64,000 bases of DNA from Pagrus major (GCF_040436345.1 NC_133219.1:23472709-23536708); one strand, 5' to 3'; counted from the stretch's first letter, positions 15,001-24,636 are shown. The notes: generated by a model not told the origin, from the letters alone. Made by a program: numbers and translations.

Positions 15001-16957
15001 AAAGCCAACTTTGTTAGCCAATAAACTGTCTTAGCAATCAAAGGCAGCCATTTCTTATCATCTTTATCTTTATTAATGCATGTTTAGTCCATAAAATGTA
15101 TTCCTTACTTGACAATTTAATATTCACGTGGACAACAGCATGTATCTTTTGGCTAAGCAATGCAATCAAACCTGTCATATGTTATTTAATGACCTTATCT
15201 TGTGCATGATAAGGCCAATGTCTAATTATACAAGCTGAGAAGGACAACACTTGTATTGTGTAAAGAGAATATCTCACACTCTTTCATTCTGTAAGACAAA
15301 ACAAAATCTAAACCTGCCCTGCCTTAATATTCACTATTTCAGTAGCCTCTGTAATGTACATAGAGCCAGTTTTGGATAACATTTATTTATTTTTTTATTT
15401 TTTCATAATGTAATAAACTTTTAAAGGGACAATTCAACAGTGGGGCAATATCACTGCATGAAGAGCAGCGTCTCCTGCAGGCTTATGAATAAACCCATGA
15501 AGATAAATCATGTCAGCAGATAGTATATCATCATGTGATATCCAACTGATGTCTGCTAGACCACATGCTTAGTTAGAGCTGACAGATACTGACAAAATAA
15601 AATACTGTGATATGCTTGAGTCAGTACCTCAATTAAATATGGAAATTTTGTGGCTACTGTTATTGCTTTTGGTGTTTTTTATATTATATATTTATCAGAC
15701 TATTTAGGTGGATTTCATATAAAAAATTATAAGCAATGTTGAGATGATAACCAAGTAACTATGCACATACTGATCATTTCATAGAGCTTGTAAAATGTGC
15801 CATATGAGACTGGAAAATCACCATTTACTGTTATTCTGCTCTTACTGGCAGGAAAATAGCACATTGCTGAATCAAAGTATTCGTCAGCCAAAGTCACAGA
15901 CAGTTTCTATCAAATTTTACAGAGTGCATCTTCCAGCTCAAAGCCGACCTTGGAAAATGCAATTTCCTATTTTGTGCCATATATTTAAAAGCAAAATCTC
16001 TTCATGTCACCAACTCACTTACTGCAGCATATTTCTGGGTGCTCCCTAATTATTAGCTAATGTGTTCAAATGTAACTTCAAGAAATCTTAAGCACATCTT
16101 GCAGCAGCATTATTCGTGCAGTTGTATGCAGCTCACTTAACGAGTTTGATATATTATTTTTAAGTGCACACTGTATACACAATTTTAATACAAAAAGATA
16201 ATGGAGAAGAGTATGTAATATAAGTTTATCTCACGATGCAGAGGGGTGTTTGTCACAGCAAATGATGCAATGAGTCTGAACATAATAACGTTGCCTGTGA
16301 TGTGTTATCTTGACATAAGTGTTAGCTTACTTGCAGGCACCAGTAAGAGTTGACTGTAAGGCTAGCTGTGGTGAGTCAGTAAGTGATAATGACCTTTCCA
16401 GTAAGGTCTGTTTTTAAATAAAGTTCCCGTCTCGCAGAATATTAGTAATGGTATGCAGCACATGTTCTCTGAAGCACTGAGCAACCTTTAATTGCGTTAG
16501 CTCTTAAACTGATTTCTAGCTAGACTTGTTAGATTTAAGAGTTAGCTAATTAGCTGGCTAGCCGAGTGCTGTAAGGACACGGCATAACATTAACATTAGC
16601 AACCAGCCTGGACAGATAAAAACTAAGTGCACAAACAAGTACGCAGTTAAGTGCGTTAACTCACACACTGTTTCCAGTAAACTGCGAAAACCTTTAACAC
16701 GCTTCATTTACGTGCTTATTGCTTTCACGGTGGCTAGCTTACTAGCCTGTGACATGCCAGGCATACGGCCTCGTTGCTTCGGCTTAAGTCGACTTGGAGT
16801 TAAATATTTCAAACAAAATGACTCACAGTATCACGCTCGAGTATAAAACTAATAAACAATTAATGCGGAATTACCTGATAGGATTCAGGGCCAATTTAGA
16901 AGCTGCATTGATAACAGACAAACGTCCCAAGCCGAGAAGTGACATTGAGGACGCCAT
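1..16957 (-). CDS. ndufs4: NADH dehydrogenase [ubiquinone] iron-sulfur protein 4, partial (exons 1-4, 3' end off window)
   Basis: NDUFS4 is the 18 kDa accessory subunit of mitochondrial complex I, located at the N-module/Q-module junction on the matrix side and needed for assembly and stability of the complex. Coding exons, read on the minus strand, are 16957-16875, 14031-13953, 383-211 and 26 to beyond the left edge. They give about 120 residues of a protein that is 175 aa in human. Visible signatures are an N-terminal mitochondrial presequence, the block [11 protein letters not shown] in exon 2, [18 protein letters not shown] in exon 3, the stretch [14 protein letters not shown], and DPLSNM at the start of exon 4. 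All junctions are GT-AG and in phase. The start is the first ATG before the presequence. The rest of exon 4, exon 5, the C-terminal RVS phosphorylation site and the 3' UTR are outside the window. The identification is secure. Confidence 0.96.
211..383 (-). CDS. ndufs4: ndufs4 exon 3 (core conserved region)
   Basis: The exon is 173 bases with acceptor CTCAG|GAC and donor CCAC|GTAAGA. It encodes [20 protein letters not shown], the FVPAK segment, the [16 protein letters not shown] block and LMGWAS. This is the most conserved part of the family and is close to the human protein. Confidence 0.97.
3869..4044. repeat. Interspersed fish repeat, partial copy (AATAGT-terminus family)
   Basis: The segment reads through a TAAATATGAAACTATAGCCA-type block, then GGTTAGCAAAGCTTAGCATAAAGACTG, and ends at TACTATTCCTTTAA. 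The same blocks in the same order appear at 35236-35425. The two copies cover overlapping halves of one element. The family resembles a repeat I know to be abundant in percomorph genomes. Its exact class is uncertain. Confidence 0.55.
6493..6615 (-). repeat. RTE/SINE-like repeat end
   Basis: On the minus strand the segment reads CTTGGCGGAGGTTATGCAC followed by TCTACTGAGTGCC, the characteristic terminus of an abundant fish retroelement tail. Only a short degenerate piece is visible. The outer boundary is a guess. Confidence 0.45.
9924..10087. mobile_element. MITE-like element, hAT-type termini
   Basis: The left end TTAAGAATAGGGATAGGAAT and the right end TCTTAATTCCCATCTTTAAG form imperfect terminal inverted repeats. 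The interior contains repeated TTATCGGTT/TTGATTCTTATTGAGG motifs typical of a common non-autonomous fish element. There is no coding capacity. Confidence 0.6.
12420..12560. repeat. Interspersed repeat, 3' half of the family also seen at 50392
   Basis: The block TTGCATTGTGGGTAATGTAG, followed by GCAGCAGGTTTTGACAAGGAAGAA and a run to TATCCTGTATCCGGCAATATTAT, matches the downstream part of an abundant fish repeat. The copy at 50392-50645 carries the upstream part and overlaps this one around the TGGGTA(A/T)TGTAG block. Boundaries are approximate. Confidence 0.5.
12779..13075. mobile_element. MITE, AGGGCTGCACAAT-type
   Basis: The left terminus is AGGGCTACACAATTAATCAA. The right terminus reads ATATTGTGAAGCCCT, whose reverse complement begins AGGGCTTCACAAT, giving clear terminal inverted repeats over a roughly 300-bp element. 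Internal blocks AATCGCAATATGG and CATATCGCAATGTGATT are arranged symmetrically. There is no open frame of note. It is a well-known non-autonomous fish DNA transposon type. Confidence 0.7.
13251..13494. mobile_element. Degenerate MITE-like element
   Basis: It starts ATAGGGCTGGTTTAAAATAA and ends CATAACCAACTCTAG, with weakly inverted termini. The interior holds many GATTCAAATCAATC/GAATCAATTTTGAATTG palindromic motifs. It lies 175 bp from the preceding MITE. The element is inferred from the structure, and the boundaries are soft. Confidence 0.5.
13953..14031 (-). CDS. ndufs4: ndufs4 exon 2
   Basis: The 79-base exon follows the acceptor TTTTCAG and ends with donor TTG|GTAAGA. The joined codon AG|G gives Arg, followed by [15 protein letters not shown] and then [11 protein letters not shown]. 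This matches the human segment just after the presequence, including the exon boundary after the Leu of DEKL. Confidence 0.95.
14032..16874 (-). other. ndufs4: ndufs4 intron 1 (2.8 kb)
   Basis: I recognised no exon, RNA gene or clear transposon here. A short (CTCA)n run sits near 14600. The part next to exon 1 (16480-16800) is rich in TTAGCTAG-type motifs. The remainder is AT-rich and looks unique. Confidence 0.8.
16875..16957 (-). CDS. ndufs4: ndufs4 exon 1 (start codon, mitochondrial presequence)
   Basis: The ATG lies at 16957-16955 and encodes 27 codons plus two bases. The peptide begins [15 protein letters not shown] and ends ALNPI. It is rich in Ser, Leu and Arg and has no acidic residue, as expected of a cleavable matrix-targeting presequence. 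The donor reads CAG|GTAATT. The presequence is shorter than the human one and aligns only loosely with it, which is normal for this region. The identity comes from the in-phase join to exon 2. Confidence 0.85.
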
Positions 16958-17110
16958 GATTGTTGTCAACAATGACGTACGGCAACCGTGAAGAGACAAA
17001 CAGTACGAGCTGCTGACGGAGACAGCTGCTGGCAAAGAGACGGAGGAGGACTGATGCCAGCTACTAAATTTACTACAGGGATTCGTTACATACAGAGACA
17101 AGTCCAGACA
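16958..17110 (-). promoter_or_regulatory. ndufs4: Probable ndufs4 5' UTR / core promoter zone
   Basis: This is the sequence just upstream of the ndufs4 ATG. It is mixed in base content, lacks an obvious TATA box and has a few CpG dinucleotides, as expected for a housekeeping complex I gene. No transcription start can be fixed from the sequence, so the extent is inferred from position only. Confidence 0.35.
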
Positions 17111-17512
17111 TATCTAGCGTCTATTTACGCCGCTGATGGTTGTTTCATATCATAAATAACGACGCTGATGGTGATAATGGAAAGAAACTCAGCTCATCCA
17201 AGGGAACTTCGCCTTTGCCTTTGGCGTCAAGTAATTGCTTCACACTCCAAGAAGCTTTTAAACGATGAATATTTCTCTTCTCTTTTCCTTTCAGCCATTT
17301 TTACTTGATATAATTATCAGTATAAAATGTACTATGTAGCTATCGTAATCAAGTTTGGCTTAACTTGATTTTTTTTTAGCTGAAAATGAGCTTTCCAATA
17401 TTGGTATGCCTGTTTATATGGTGACTTTAATCAATCTAAAGGGATATTCCGTCGAAGGTAGCAACAGGTTTTTGTGTGTTTTTAATGCATATTCACAGTT
17501 TATAGAGTGACT

Positions 17513-17858
17513 GTGGGGCTAAACAATATTATTTACACGTTTTACAGTACATGTAAGTTTATTTCTCTATTGAATCAGAGAAATCAATACTGTACCAGAG
17601 CTGTCTTTTATCTAATTTTCTATCATGATAGTAAAGTTTCTGGCAAATCAGTTCAGAAACTGTTAATGGATAAAATCACCAAACCAATACAAATGGTGCA
17701 AAAATCATATAAAAATCAAGCACTAATTTAGCAGAATACCCCCAGAGGGATAAAAGGATTGATTCCACAGTATGAACACATTTGTAAAAATGTCTGATGG
17801 CAGATTAATGTATCTCATCTCACAGTGGACGATGTATCATCACATTGCCCAACCCTAA
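17513..17858. mobile_element. MITE-like element between fst and ndufs4
   Basis: The right end reads GATGTATCATCACATTGCCC followed by AACCCTAAAC. Its reverse complement, GTTTAGGGTTGGGCAATGTGA, partly matches the left end GTGGGGCTAAACAATATTATT. This suggests a non-autonomous element of about 345 bp that fills most of the short gap between fst and ndufs4. Confidence 0.45.
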
Positions 17859-17964
17859 ACTGTATGTAGGTCTAAAAATAAGATTCAGGTCTGACACATC
17901 TGACATTGAATACGTCTAACTACGATTTATTTACAAATCAATAATACAGCCGAGTCAGAAAAAG

Positions 17965-19043
17965 TATAAGGAAAAAAACTTTTATTGTTTCACTCTTCAT
18001 ATCTGTACAAATACCATCAAACTTTGTATGTACATATGACATTTACATAAAAAATACAAAACTATATATTCATAACAGAATTTTGTATTTCTCTTGTGAC
18101 GCTTTAAAATAAAAATGTATTCTGAAAAAAAAGAGAACAAAAAGAAACAAAGTGATGAAGTCTGATATAGTGTCGAGTACTGCTATACGTTAGTCCTATT
18201 TTAGCTCTGCGAGAGCAATATGGAGCACATTGGCAAGAAGACAGCACACAAATGTTAATAAATGGCACATTGTTTCCAAAAAATAATCAAGTATCGTCCA
18301 AAACTTACCTCTGCTCTAATGTGGTGAGAAATATCATAAAATAAATGCTATTGAATGATGTCTAGAGTTGTCGTCTCCATATGGAATCAAATCTAAAGGG
18401 CTAATGACCAAAAAAATATAAGAAAAGAAAAACAAATGGCTCTTTTTTTCTCTTCCATTTCATCACTGCTGTGTTGCGACCTTTACAATGCTCTTTTGCA
18501 AATACCATTGAGAGAATCCCTTTGGTCAGTTATTATGAGTTGTAAACAAACCAGAAACACTTCTGTACATAAAATGATTGATATATTCCCAATAAATAAA
18601 CACACAGCCTAAACATGCATTTACGTATGTGTGACATAAACATCTGTGATAGAGATTTGACAGAAACAAGCAGATTTTTACAGCTCAGGGAATGCAATTT
18701 ACAGCTTGTAGAGGACTTATACTTACACGGTAACATGACAAATAAATAACACTGCTTCTCTTTGGACAAATATATTTCTTCATGATAAAAAAAAAAGAAA
18801 GTAAAAGGGACAACAACAACAACAAAAAGGGGAGAAATGAGTGGTAACACAATATATCATGGTAGATAGTAAGCCTGACATTGTAAATGTATAAATTATA
18901 AAACACAAAAAAGTATAAATAAACATCTAGCAGACTGAACTATATGTATACTTCCTTTTTCTTTAAAAAATAAATAAGCATACACATAATGTACAGTATG
19001 GACATGATTCCTTGCCCTAGAACTGTTCCCCTAGTGATGGGGC
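17965..19043 (-). other. fst: Inferred fst 3' UTR
   Basis: This is an AT-rich, non-coding stretch from the fst stop codon to the poly(A) signal candidate. It contains several ATTTA-like and poly(A)/poly(T) tracts. Its assignment as UTR rests on position and on the AATAAA at 17981-17986. No other gene is visible in it. Confidence 0.5.
17981..17986 (-). promoter_or_regulatory. fst: Poly(A) signal candidate for fst
   Basis: TTTATT on the plus strand is AATAAA on the minus strand. It lies about 1.06 kb past the fst stop codon, giving a 3' UTR of roughly 1.1 kb. Other A/T-rich candidates exist in this AT-rich UTR, so the site used is uncertain. Confidence 0.45.
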
Positions 19044-19132
19044 CTATCCATCCAGTAAAGAAGATATATGGACATAGGGCATGTAGTCTGAGTCCTCATC
19101 TTCCTCATCCTCCTCCTGGTCTTCTGTAATGG
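19044..19132 (-). CDS. fst: fst exon 6 (acidic C-terminal tail)
   Basis: This 89-base exon follows acceptor CACATAG and encodes residues 320-348. It is an acidic run ([14 protein letters not shown]) then [12 protein letters not shown] and a TAG stop at 19046-19044. In mammals this tail masks the heparin-binding site and makes the long isoform circulate. The last residues differ from the human -SSILEW end. Confidence 0.94.
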
Positions 19133-19275
19133 CTATGTGGGAGAATATATGGTAGCTGTTGTATGAATATGGACCACAACAGCGCAGAATATCATTGAAT
19201 GTTCTCAGAAAAAAAGCCACTGGCACACAGCCTCCCTTTTGTTTCTTTTTTTATGTGTGTGTATATGTTTATGTA

Positions 19276-19328
<53 letters not shown>

Positions 19329-22300
19329 AAGGGTTTGTGTGTAACAATTACTGTGGCATCCTCAATTATGCAACTTCCATTTACATAATCTAGCAAGTCA
19401 AGGCTGCAACATGAGAAAAAAGTGGGATGATGGAAAAAAGGGAAGGTTGGGAGGTTGGGGGGTCACAAGGTGGATTGGGGTGGGCGGAGGGTCTCTTTTT
19501 TCCTGAAAGCAGACACACATAACACACAAAAGTGTTGCTGTGTTCTTGGATTTTCCTTGCTCTGGTTATTATTATTTTAGTTTCTGGCTCAAACGTACAG
19601 GGAGGGAGGACTCTGTGTCACAGCCTGGCCTCAGCAAGCAGGTCAGAGATCATCAACACAGTTTTGAGGTATTTTTTCTTTTCTTTTTACAGGAGAGATT
19701 TACATCGGACAAAAAAAAAAGCACAGAAGCAAGAGCAGGAGTGACAATACAAAAAAAAAAAAAAAAAAAAAAAACAGGCAGTCCCTCATCAATCCAAATG
19801 GATTTGTAATTACTGATACATATTCTGGTAGACAACACATTCACTGGAAACAGCACGGACAATAAAAGTTAGCTGATAAACGTTTTTCCCTAATGAAGAG
19901 ATGAGACAGCGCGGTTTCTACAAGCTCTTGTGTGAAGTGGTACGTTTCTATTAAGCTCATGAGGTGATCATAAAGTTGGTCCCTTGGATTCCATCACATA
20001 CCTTAGGCACATCACATTAAGGTACTCAGTCAGGAGGGAGAAACTAACAAGGAGACGCTCTTCTTGGAATGTTAATATGAGACTTCCTTGAGGCTATGTT
20101 CAGTTTGACAGATTGGAGAGTGCATGAATGGCTCTACAGATAACTAGTCGACATGAATATCAGCGTCAAAATCCGTCGTCGTTATCGCTAACATGGCACC
20201 AATGTTACAATCACCTTATGCACATCGTATGAGTGTTCTGTTCTTATTGACATGTTGGCAGTGTGGTGTATGTCACAAGAGGCAGTGCATTTCGAATTGA
20301 TTGATTACAGCCAAAAGCAACAAAAAGAAAAAATAATACAAAAACACAAATATATCATTAACTTGAAATTAGCAATGGGACCATGGAATTTACAAGCTGT
20401 AAAGATATGACCACTGTCATTAAAAATAAAACAAAAAAAGTTCATGAGATTTAAGGCAACCTGCCCCCGTAGGTCACGAGCATGATGACCATGAACGTAA
20501 CTAGAGTTTTAAATATCAGGATTGTTCCACTGCAAACAAAATGACTCTCCTTTATTATTAGTTTAATGGAGTTAGCTTCTCACAGACTCTTAGACGGAGT
20601 CTGTTAAGATAGATTTATAGTTTTTGTCCACCTTTCTGTTATTTTGTGTTGCAGAAGAATTGGAAAAAGTAAAAAATAAAATAAAACAAAACAAAACACA
20701 AGAACAAAAGCCAGCGACAAAGACAACGTCATGCAAGTTCTTCTATTCCCAAGTCCTTTCTGCTTGCTTAAGCTGTGCTTGGTGGTGTGGCTGGGGTGGG
20801 AGTTTGGGGAAAGTTAGGATGTGGGGGGGGGGGGCACTTTCAGGGGGAAGCAACATGGAATATTGTCTTTTGCTTGGAGAGGGAGGAGGGTGTTTCATTT
20901 TTTCATATTTTTTTTGCTTTTGCTTTTGTTGTTTACTTACAGTTGCAAGATCCCGAGTGCTTGACCTCCAGCAGCACCCCCATCGAACAAGCAGCTTGCT
21001 TCATGGCACATTCGCTGGGATATGTGGTGTTGTCGCTGGCACACACCGCCTCATCCGTCCTGCTCTCTGGACAGGTCTCATCACACAGCGAGCAGCGACC
21101 CCGGCTCATCCGAGCATCCCACAGACACTTTTTCCCCGCGCTGCACTGGATGTCCTCACACGACTTGGCCTCTAGAAGGAGAGGGGAAGAAACGAGCGCA
21201 GGGGAAATCTTTGATTAGATGGATTATCAGGAATCCTTTTCAAGCAGGATCAGATGGCTGCTGAGTTTTGGGAGAACTAAGCTCGAAATAAAAACGAAAT
21301 CCTGTTTTATGGTGTTAGGCCTTGTGGCGGGGAACAAAAAGTCATGTTTTAATTAGCATTTTTAAGGCTACATGACTTAGATGGACTGCTTTCTGGATAA
21401 GAATCCATCTGACTCAAATATTAACTTGAAGCATGTCTTCATGGCCCCCAGCGCTCCCCTGTTTCCCTCCCCCTCCCCTTCCCCTTTTCCCATATGGGAT
21501 AGTGCTGCCAACATCAGGAAATAATAAGATGTCTATCATTTCTTGAGCAAACACAAGCAACTACCAAACACTCTCTCTCTCTAAGACCCCCTCCTCAGTG
21601 GAATGTTGGCAAAAATGAAGAGTGAATAGCTGCAGAGCTGGCCAGGAAGAAACTGCACTCAAACAATATTCAGAGTGAGTGGCTGGAGGCGCTCTCACAG
21701 AGTCAGGTCTCACACTCTCACGTCTCTTGTTGCAGACTTACTGATGCATTTTCCCTCGTATGCCACTCCAATGGATCTGCCGAGGAGACAGGTAGCTCTT
21801 CTCAGGTGACACGCGCTGGCATAGATGATCCCGTCGTTTCCACACAGGTACTGCTCAGGCGACGTCACCTCGGGGCAAATCCGATTACACGTCACACAAT
21901 ATGCGTTGTTTGTCTGGTCCACGACGCATGTGGAGCTGCCGGGGCACAAGACGTCACGGCACGTTTCTGGCGAGACAAAGACAGTGGAAGATTTGGTGAA
22001 AAATGACACGAAATGCGAGAAGAGGAGAAAAAAGAAAAAAGGAGCGCTGGATTCTTGGCACATGCAGCTTTGAGAAATGTGGAATCTCACTGGCGGGGGG
22101 CAGATTTGAAATAATATGTACTTACTCTTGCACTTTCCCTGGTACTGCACGTCCAGGTCGGGGTGGCCTTTGCATTTTGCCTTCAGCAGTGCGCATTCGT
22201 CTTTGTAAGTCTTTCCATCCGAGCCGCACACCGGTCCCTTCCAGGTGATGTTGGAGCAGTCTGGTGCGCACACACAGCGCGGCTTACTTCTTCTGTTCAT

Positions 22301-23547
22301 CTTGCACCTCTTCCCAGGCCCACAGTCAACATTATCGCAGGTTTCTACAATTAAAAAAGAGTTTGTGTTATGTGATGCTGGTGAGGATACTGGCCTTGTG
22401 CGTAAAATTACGTGTAAAATGAAAATTGCGCATAAAGCACACATTACAGCGATCATTTACGCACGTTGTTGTGCGTAAATCAGGTCATCAGTAGAATTTA
22501 TTAAACGAAATGACTGCGGTGTATGTGTATTGTGAGAAAACGAAGGGAAATGAGTGCACCTCCACCTTTGCAAGGTATGCAATTGGGGGCTCCGCCATTG
22601 AAGATCATCCACCTAAAGAGCGTGCTGTTGGGGACGTCCTCCTCGGTCCAGGACGTCCCCAGCCTTCCACTCCGACAGCACTCCTCCCTGCTCATCCCGG
22701 GCATGTAGAGCACCTGGCACCTCCCGTTCTTCCCCTGCTGCAACCAGCAGTTCCCAGCTGTAAACAGACAAACAAAAAAAGCTCGAGTGTCGCAAGTTGA
22801 ACGTCTGAAACCGCTGACCCAGACGCACTAGACACACACGCAGCCTGTATTATCCGAGACTCTCCCTCCCTCCCTTTCGCCCTCCCGGCTGTATTTTGTC
22901 TTTTTTTTTTTTTTTTTTTTTTTTGCGAGACTGTTAACACTTGCCTATCCCATCTGTGACTGACAGCCCTTACAATGCGGCCACAAACCAAAAAAGTAAG
23001 AAGAATCTTTGGAGGGGGGGTTGTTCTTTATTCCTAGAGCCTCCTTGTTATCACTGGACAGAAAGTGGAGCGTCTAGACAGCGTTAAATAGCAGCCAATC
23101 TCCTTCAGAAAACCACGGTCTTTAGCTAAACACACCACCGTCTCCAACGCCACAGAACAATATCCCAGACATGTACCCAGCAGACAATGTCCTGCTTATT
23201 AACAACCCAGAGGAAAGTTTATTTTAAACACAGAAACAGAAGAGTAATCCACAGAAACAGCTTTTGATCCAGACAGCAGCAGGATGTCTGCACCGACTCA
23301 GACACACATGACATTAAGTGTTCATGAACTGCTGTGTTTCTTAAATCGAAGACAGATTTATATTTGCACTGTAAGCTCCCAAACAAAAAGAAACGTTAGG
23401 TGCAAAAGTCTCCAGTTTCCTATTTCTTGACATAACAAAAGAAGAAGAAGAAGCATTTTTGCGCACAAAGCTGATGGCTCCGTTCGGAAAATATATAAAT
23501 AACACGCCCATAAACTCAAAGAGGACATTCTGAAGTTTTGAAAACGC

Positions 23548-23613
<66 letters not shown>

Positions 23614-24070
23614 CATACAAAAGTCTGAGAATATGCTCAGGTATTATGGAGAGCTCAGGCTGCCACCAACAAACACAGCGTGGCGGCTTAAGTGTGTGCG
23701 CCTGGCGAGGGCTGCAAAACTTAGCCGTATAGTCTCACTTTGAAGTGTCCCATATGGCACCTGTTTTATGGACGCTTTACGCACGCACCGTCTGATGCGG
23801 AGAGACTTTTTTTTTTATCAGCGGAGGGAAAAAAAAAAAAACAGACAGAAAACTGAGTTTGAAAAGTTTCTCGGTTGCAGCAAGTGTTCGACACTGCGGG
23901 CGCGTTTTGAAGGCTGACAGCAGTCGAAGTTTGTCCAGAAACGGAGAGAATTACAGGAGAACTGATGAAGAGAGCTTACCTTGAACTTTTTGATGTTCCA
24001 TGAGGTGACAAAGCCATATGAAGAAGAGAAAAATGCCCGGGTGGAGGTGGTGTTTCAGCATCCTAAACAT
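19044..24070 (-). CDS. fst: Follistatin, complete six-exon gene
   Basis: Follistatin is a secreted glycoprotein that wraps activins and binds some BMPs and myostatin, blocking receptor binding. Coding exons are 24070-23980, 22757-22566, 22344-22126, 21966-21742, 21171-20941 and 19132-19044. They total 1047 bases, or 348 aa, against 344 for the long human isoform. In order it shows a signal peptide (residues 1 to about 31, core [13 protein letters not shown]), an N-terminal domain (32-94, with the TSWTEEDV block), three follistatin domains (95-167, 168-242, 243-319) with the full cysteine pattern, and an acidic tail (320-348). The basic cluster [13 protein letters not shown] (about 106-118) corresponds to the heparin-binding site. 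N-glycosylation sequons are at N74, N126 and N290. All junctions are GT-AG with consistent phase-1 introns. There are no breaks, and identity is certain. Confidence 0.98.
19133..20940 (-). other. fst: fst intron 5 (1.8 kb) with low-complexity tracts
   Basis: This intron separates the third follistatin domain from the acidic tail. It contains a (GT)n microsatellite at 19281-19325, a poly(A) run near 19752-19774 and a poly(G) run near 20823-20834. Plus-strand open frames here overlap exon 5 in antisense and show no family signature. Confidence 0.8.
19281..19325. repeat. (GT)n microsatellite
   Basis: About 22 uninterrupted GT units preceded by a degenerate TATGTATG stretch, inside fst intron 5. 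Confidence 0.95.
20941..21171 (-). CDS. fst: fst exon 5 (follistatin domain 3)
   Basis: The 231-base exon encodes residues 243-319: [18 protein letters not shown], the [12 protein letters not shown] segment, [19 protein letters not shown], and [12 protein letters not shown]. The donor lies inside the codon after N319 (T|GTAAGTAA). Reading through into intron 5 adds only Cys-Lys before a TAA stop, so retention of this intron would yield a tail-less short form. Confidence 0.97.
21742..21966 (-). CDS. fst: fst exon 4 (follistatin domain 2)
   Basis: The 225-base exon encodes residues 168-242. It contains [28 protein letters not shown], the Kazal block [19 protein letters not shown], and [13 protein letters not shown]. 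It is near-identical in layout to mammalian FSD2, the main activin-contact domain with FSD1. Confidence 0.97.
22126..22344 (-). CDS. fst: fst exon 3 (follistatin domain 1)
   Basis: The 219-base exon encodes residues 95-167, with [19 protein letters not shown], then [18 protein letters not shown], then the Kazal-like part [17 protein letters not shown]. The donor is A|GTAAGT. The Arg/Lys cluster is the expected heparan-sulfate contact, which decides cell-surface retention of the short isoform. Confidence 0.97.
22566..22757 (-). CDS. fst: fst exon 2 (N-terminal activin-binding domain)
   Basis: This 192-base exon encodes residues 31-94, beginning [17 protein letters not shown] and ending NCIPCK. 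The tryptophans W35, W67 and W80 and the GGAPNCIPC block match the family domain that covers the activin receptor-binding face. N74-S-T is a possible glycosylation site that human FST lacks at this position (D-N-D-N-T there). Confidence 0.96.
23549..23610. repeat. (AC)31 microsatellite
   Basis: 31 perfect AC units inside fst intron 1. Confidence 0.97.
23980..24070 (-). CDS. fst: fst exon 1 (signal peptide)
   Basis: The ATG is at 24070-24068, with a second in-frame ATG three codons later. The first is chosen because it precedes the whole leader. The exon encodes [20 protein letters not shown] and continues to KVQ before donor AAG|GTAAGC. The N-terminus is basic and histidine-rich ahead of the hydrophobic core. 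Intron 1 (22758-23979) carries the (AC)31 microsatellite. Confidence 0.93.
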
Positions 24071-24173
24071 GATGGAGAGGCAAAGTGAACTACGTATTTG
24101 ACACAGGCAGCGCAAAAGTAATCTGCTTACGGTGGCAGTGTTGAATAAGTGTCAGTCTGAGAATGCAGCCTCT

Positions 24174-24190
24174 CTTTTTAAATCTATAAG
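24174..24190 (-). promoter_or_regulatory. fst: TATA-like element of fst
   Basis: The minus strand reads CTTATAGATTTAAAAAG about 105-120 bp upstream of the ATG. This would place the start site near 24150 and give a 5' UTR of about 80 bases. A GC-box-like CCGCCC (rc of GGGCGG near 24217) lies just upstream. Inference from sequence only. Confidence 0.4.
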
Positions 24191-24578
24191 GGGTCTGGGG
24201 TTGACTGTCTCTGGTGGGCGGTCTCCTTTTCTGTGGGGGTGGGGAGATTTTTTTTTTTTTTTTTTTTTCTTACCAAAGTTCTTTCAATCCTAATCAGGTG
24301 ACATCGTTACAAACAACTTTCTCTCGCCACAATAATCACAGAACGTGGAAATATGTGTGAATTTGTGACAAAACGCCAGACTTTCAGAATAAAGCGGCTT
24401 TGCAGCGGAACAGAAGCAGACAAAGCAGATCAGATCGAAATGTGTCAGTTGATATGAATTTGGTTTTTGATGGAGAATATTAATATTTATGTTTTGTTTT
24501 GTTTTTTCATTTTTAGTTTTCTCATCATATGATATTTTTGAAGTGGACAGCGTGGTTTTTACGCATGGCTTTTGATCC

Positions 24579-24579
<1 letters not shown>

Positions 24580-24634
<55 letters not shown>
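24580..24634. repeat. (AAT)n microsatellite
   Basis: About 18 uninterrupted AAT units, roughly 0.5 kb upstream of the fst start codon. Confidence 0.96.

Positions 24635-24636
<2 letters not shown>

Noticed and set aside
20624-21218. Plus-strand open frames of 147-183 codons
   Set aside because: They are antisense to fst exon 5 and intron 5 low-complexity sequence. They have no domain signature, and their Gly/Phe/Cys-rich runs come from poly(G) and poly(T) tracts.
23341-23732. Frames encoding Cys-Val or Thr-His repeats
   Set aside because: Pure translation of the (AC)31 microsatellite. The same applies to frames at 19199-19396 and 54493-54819.
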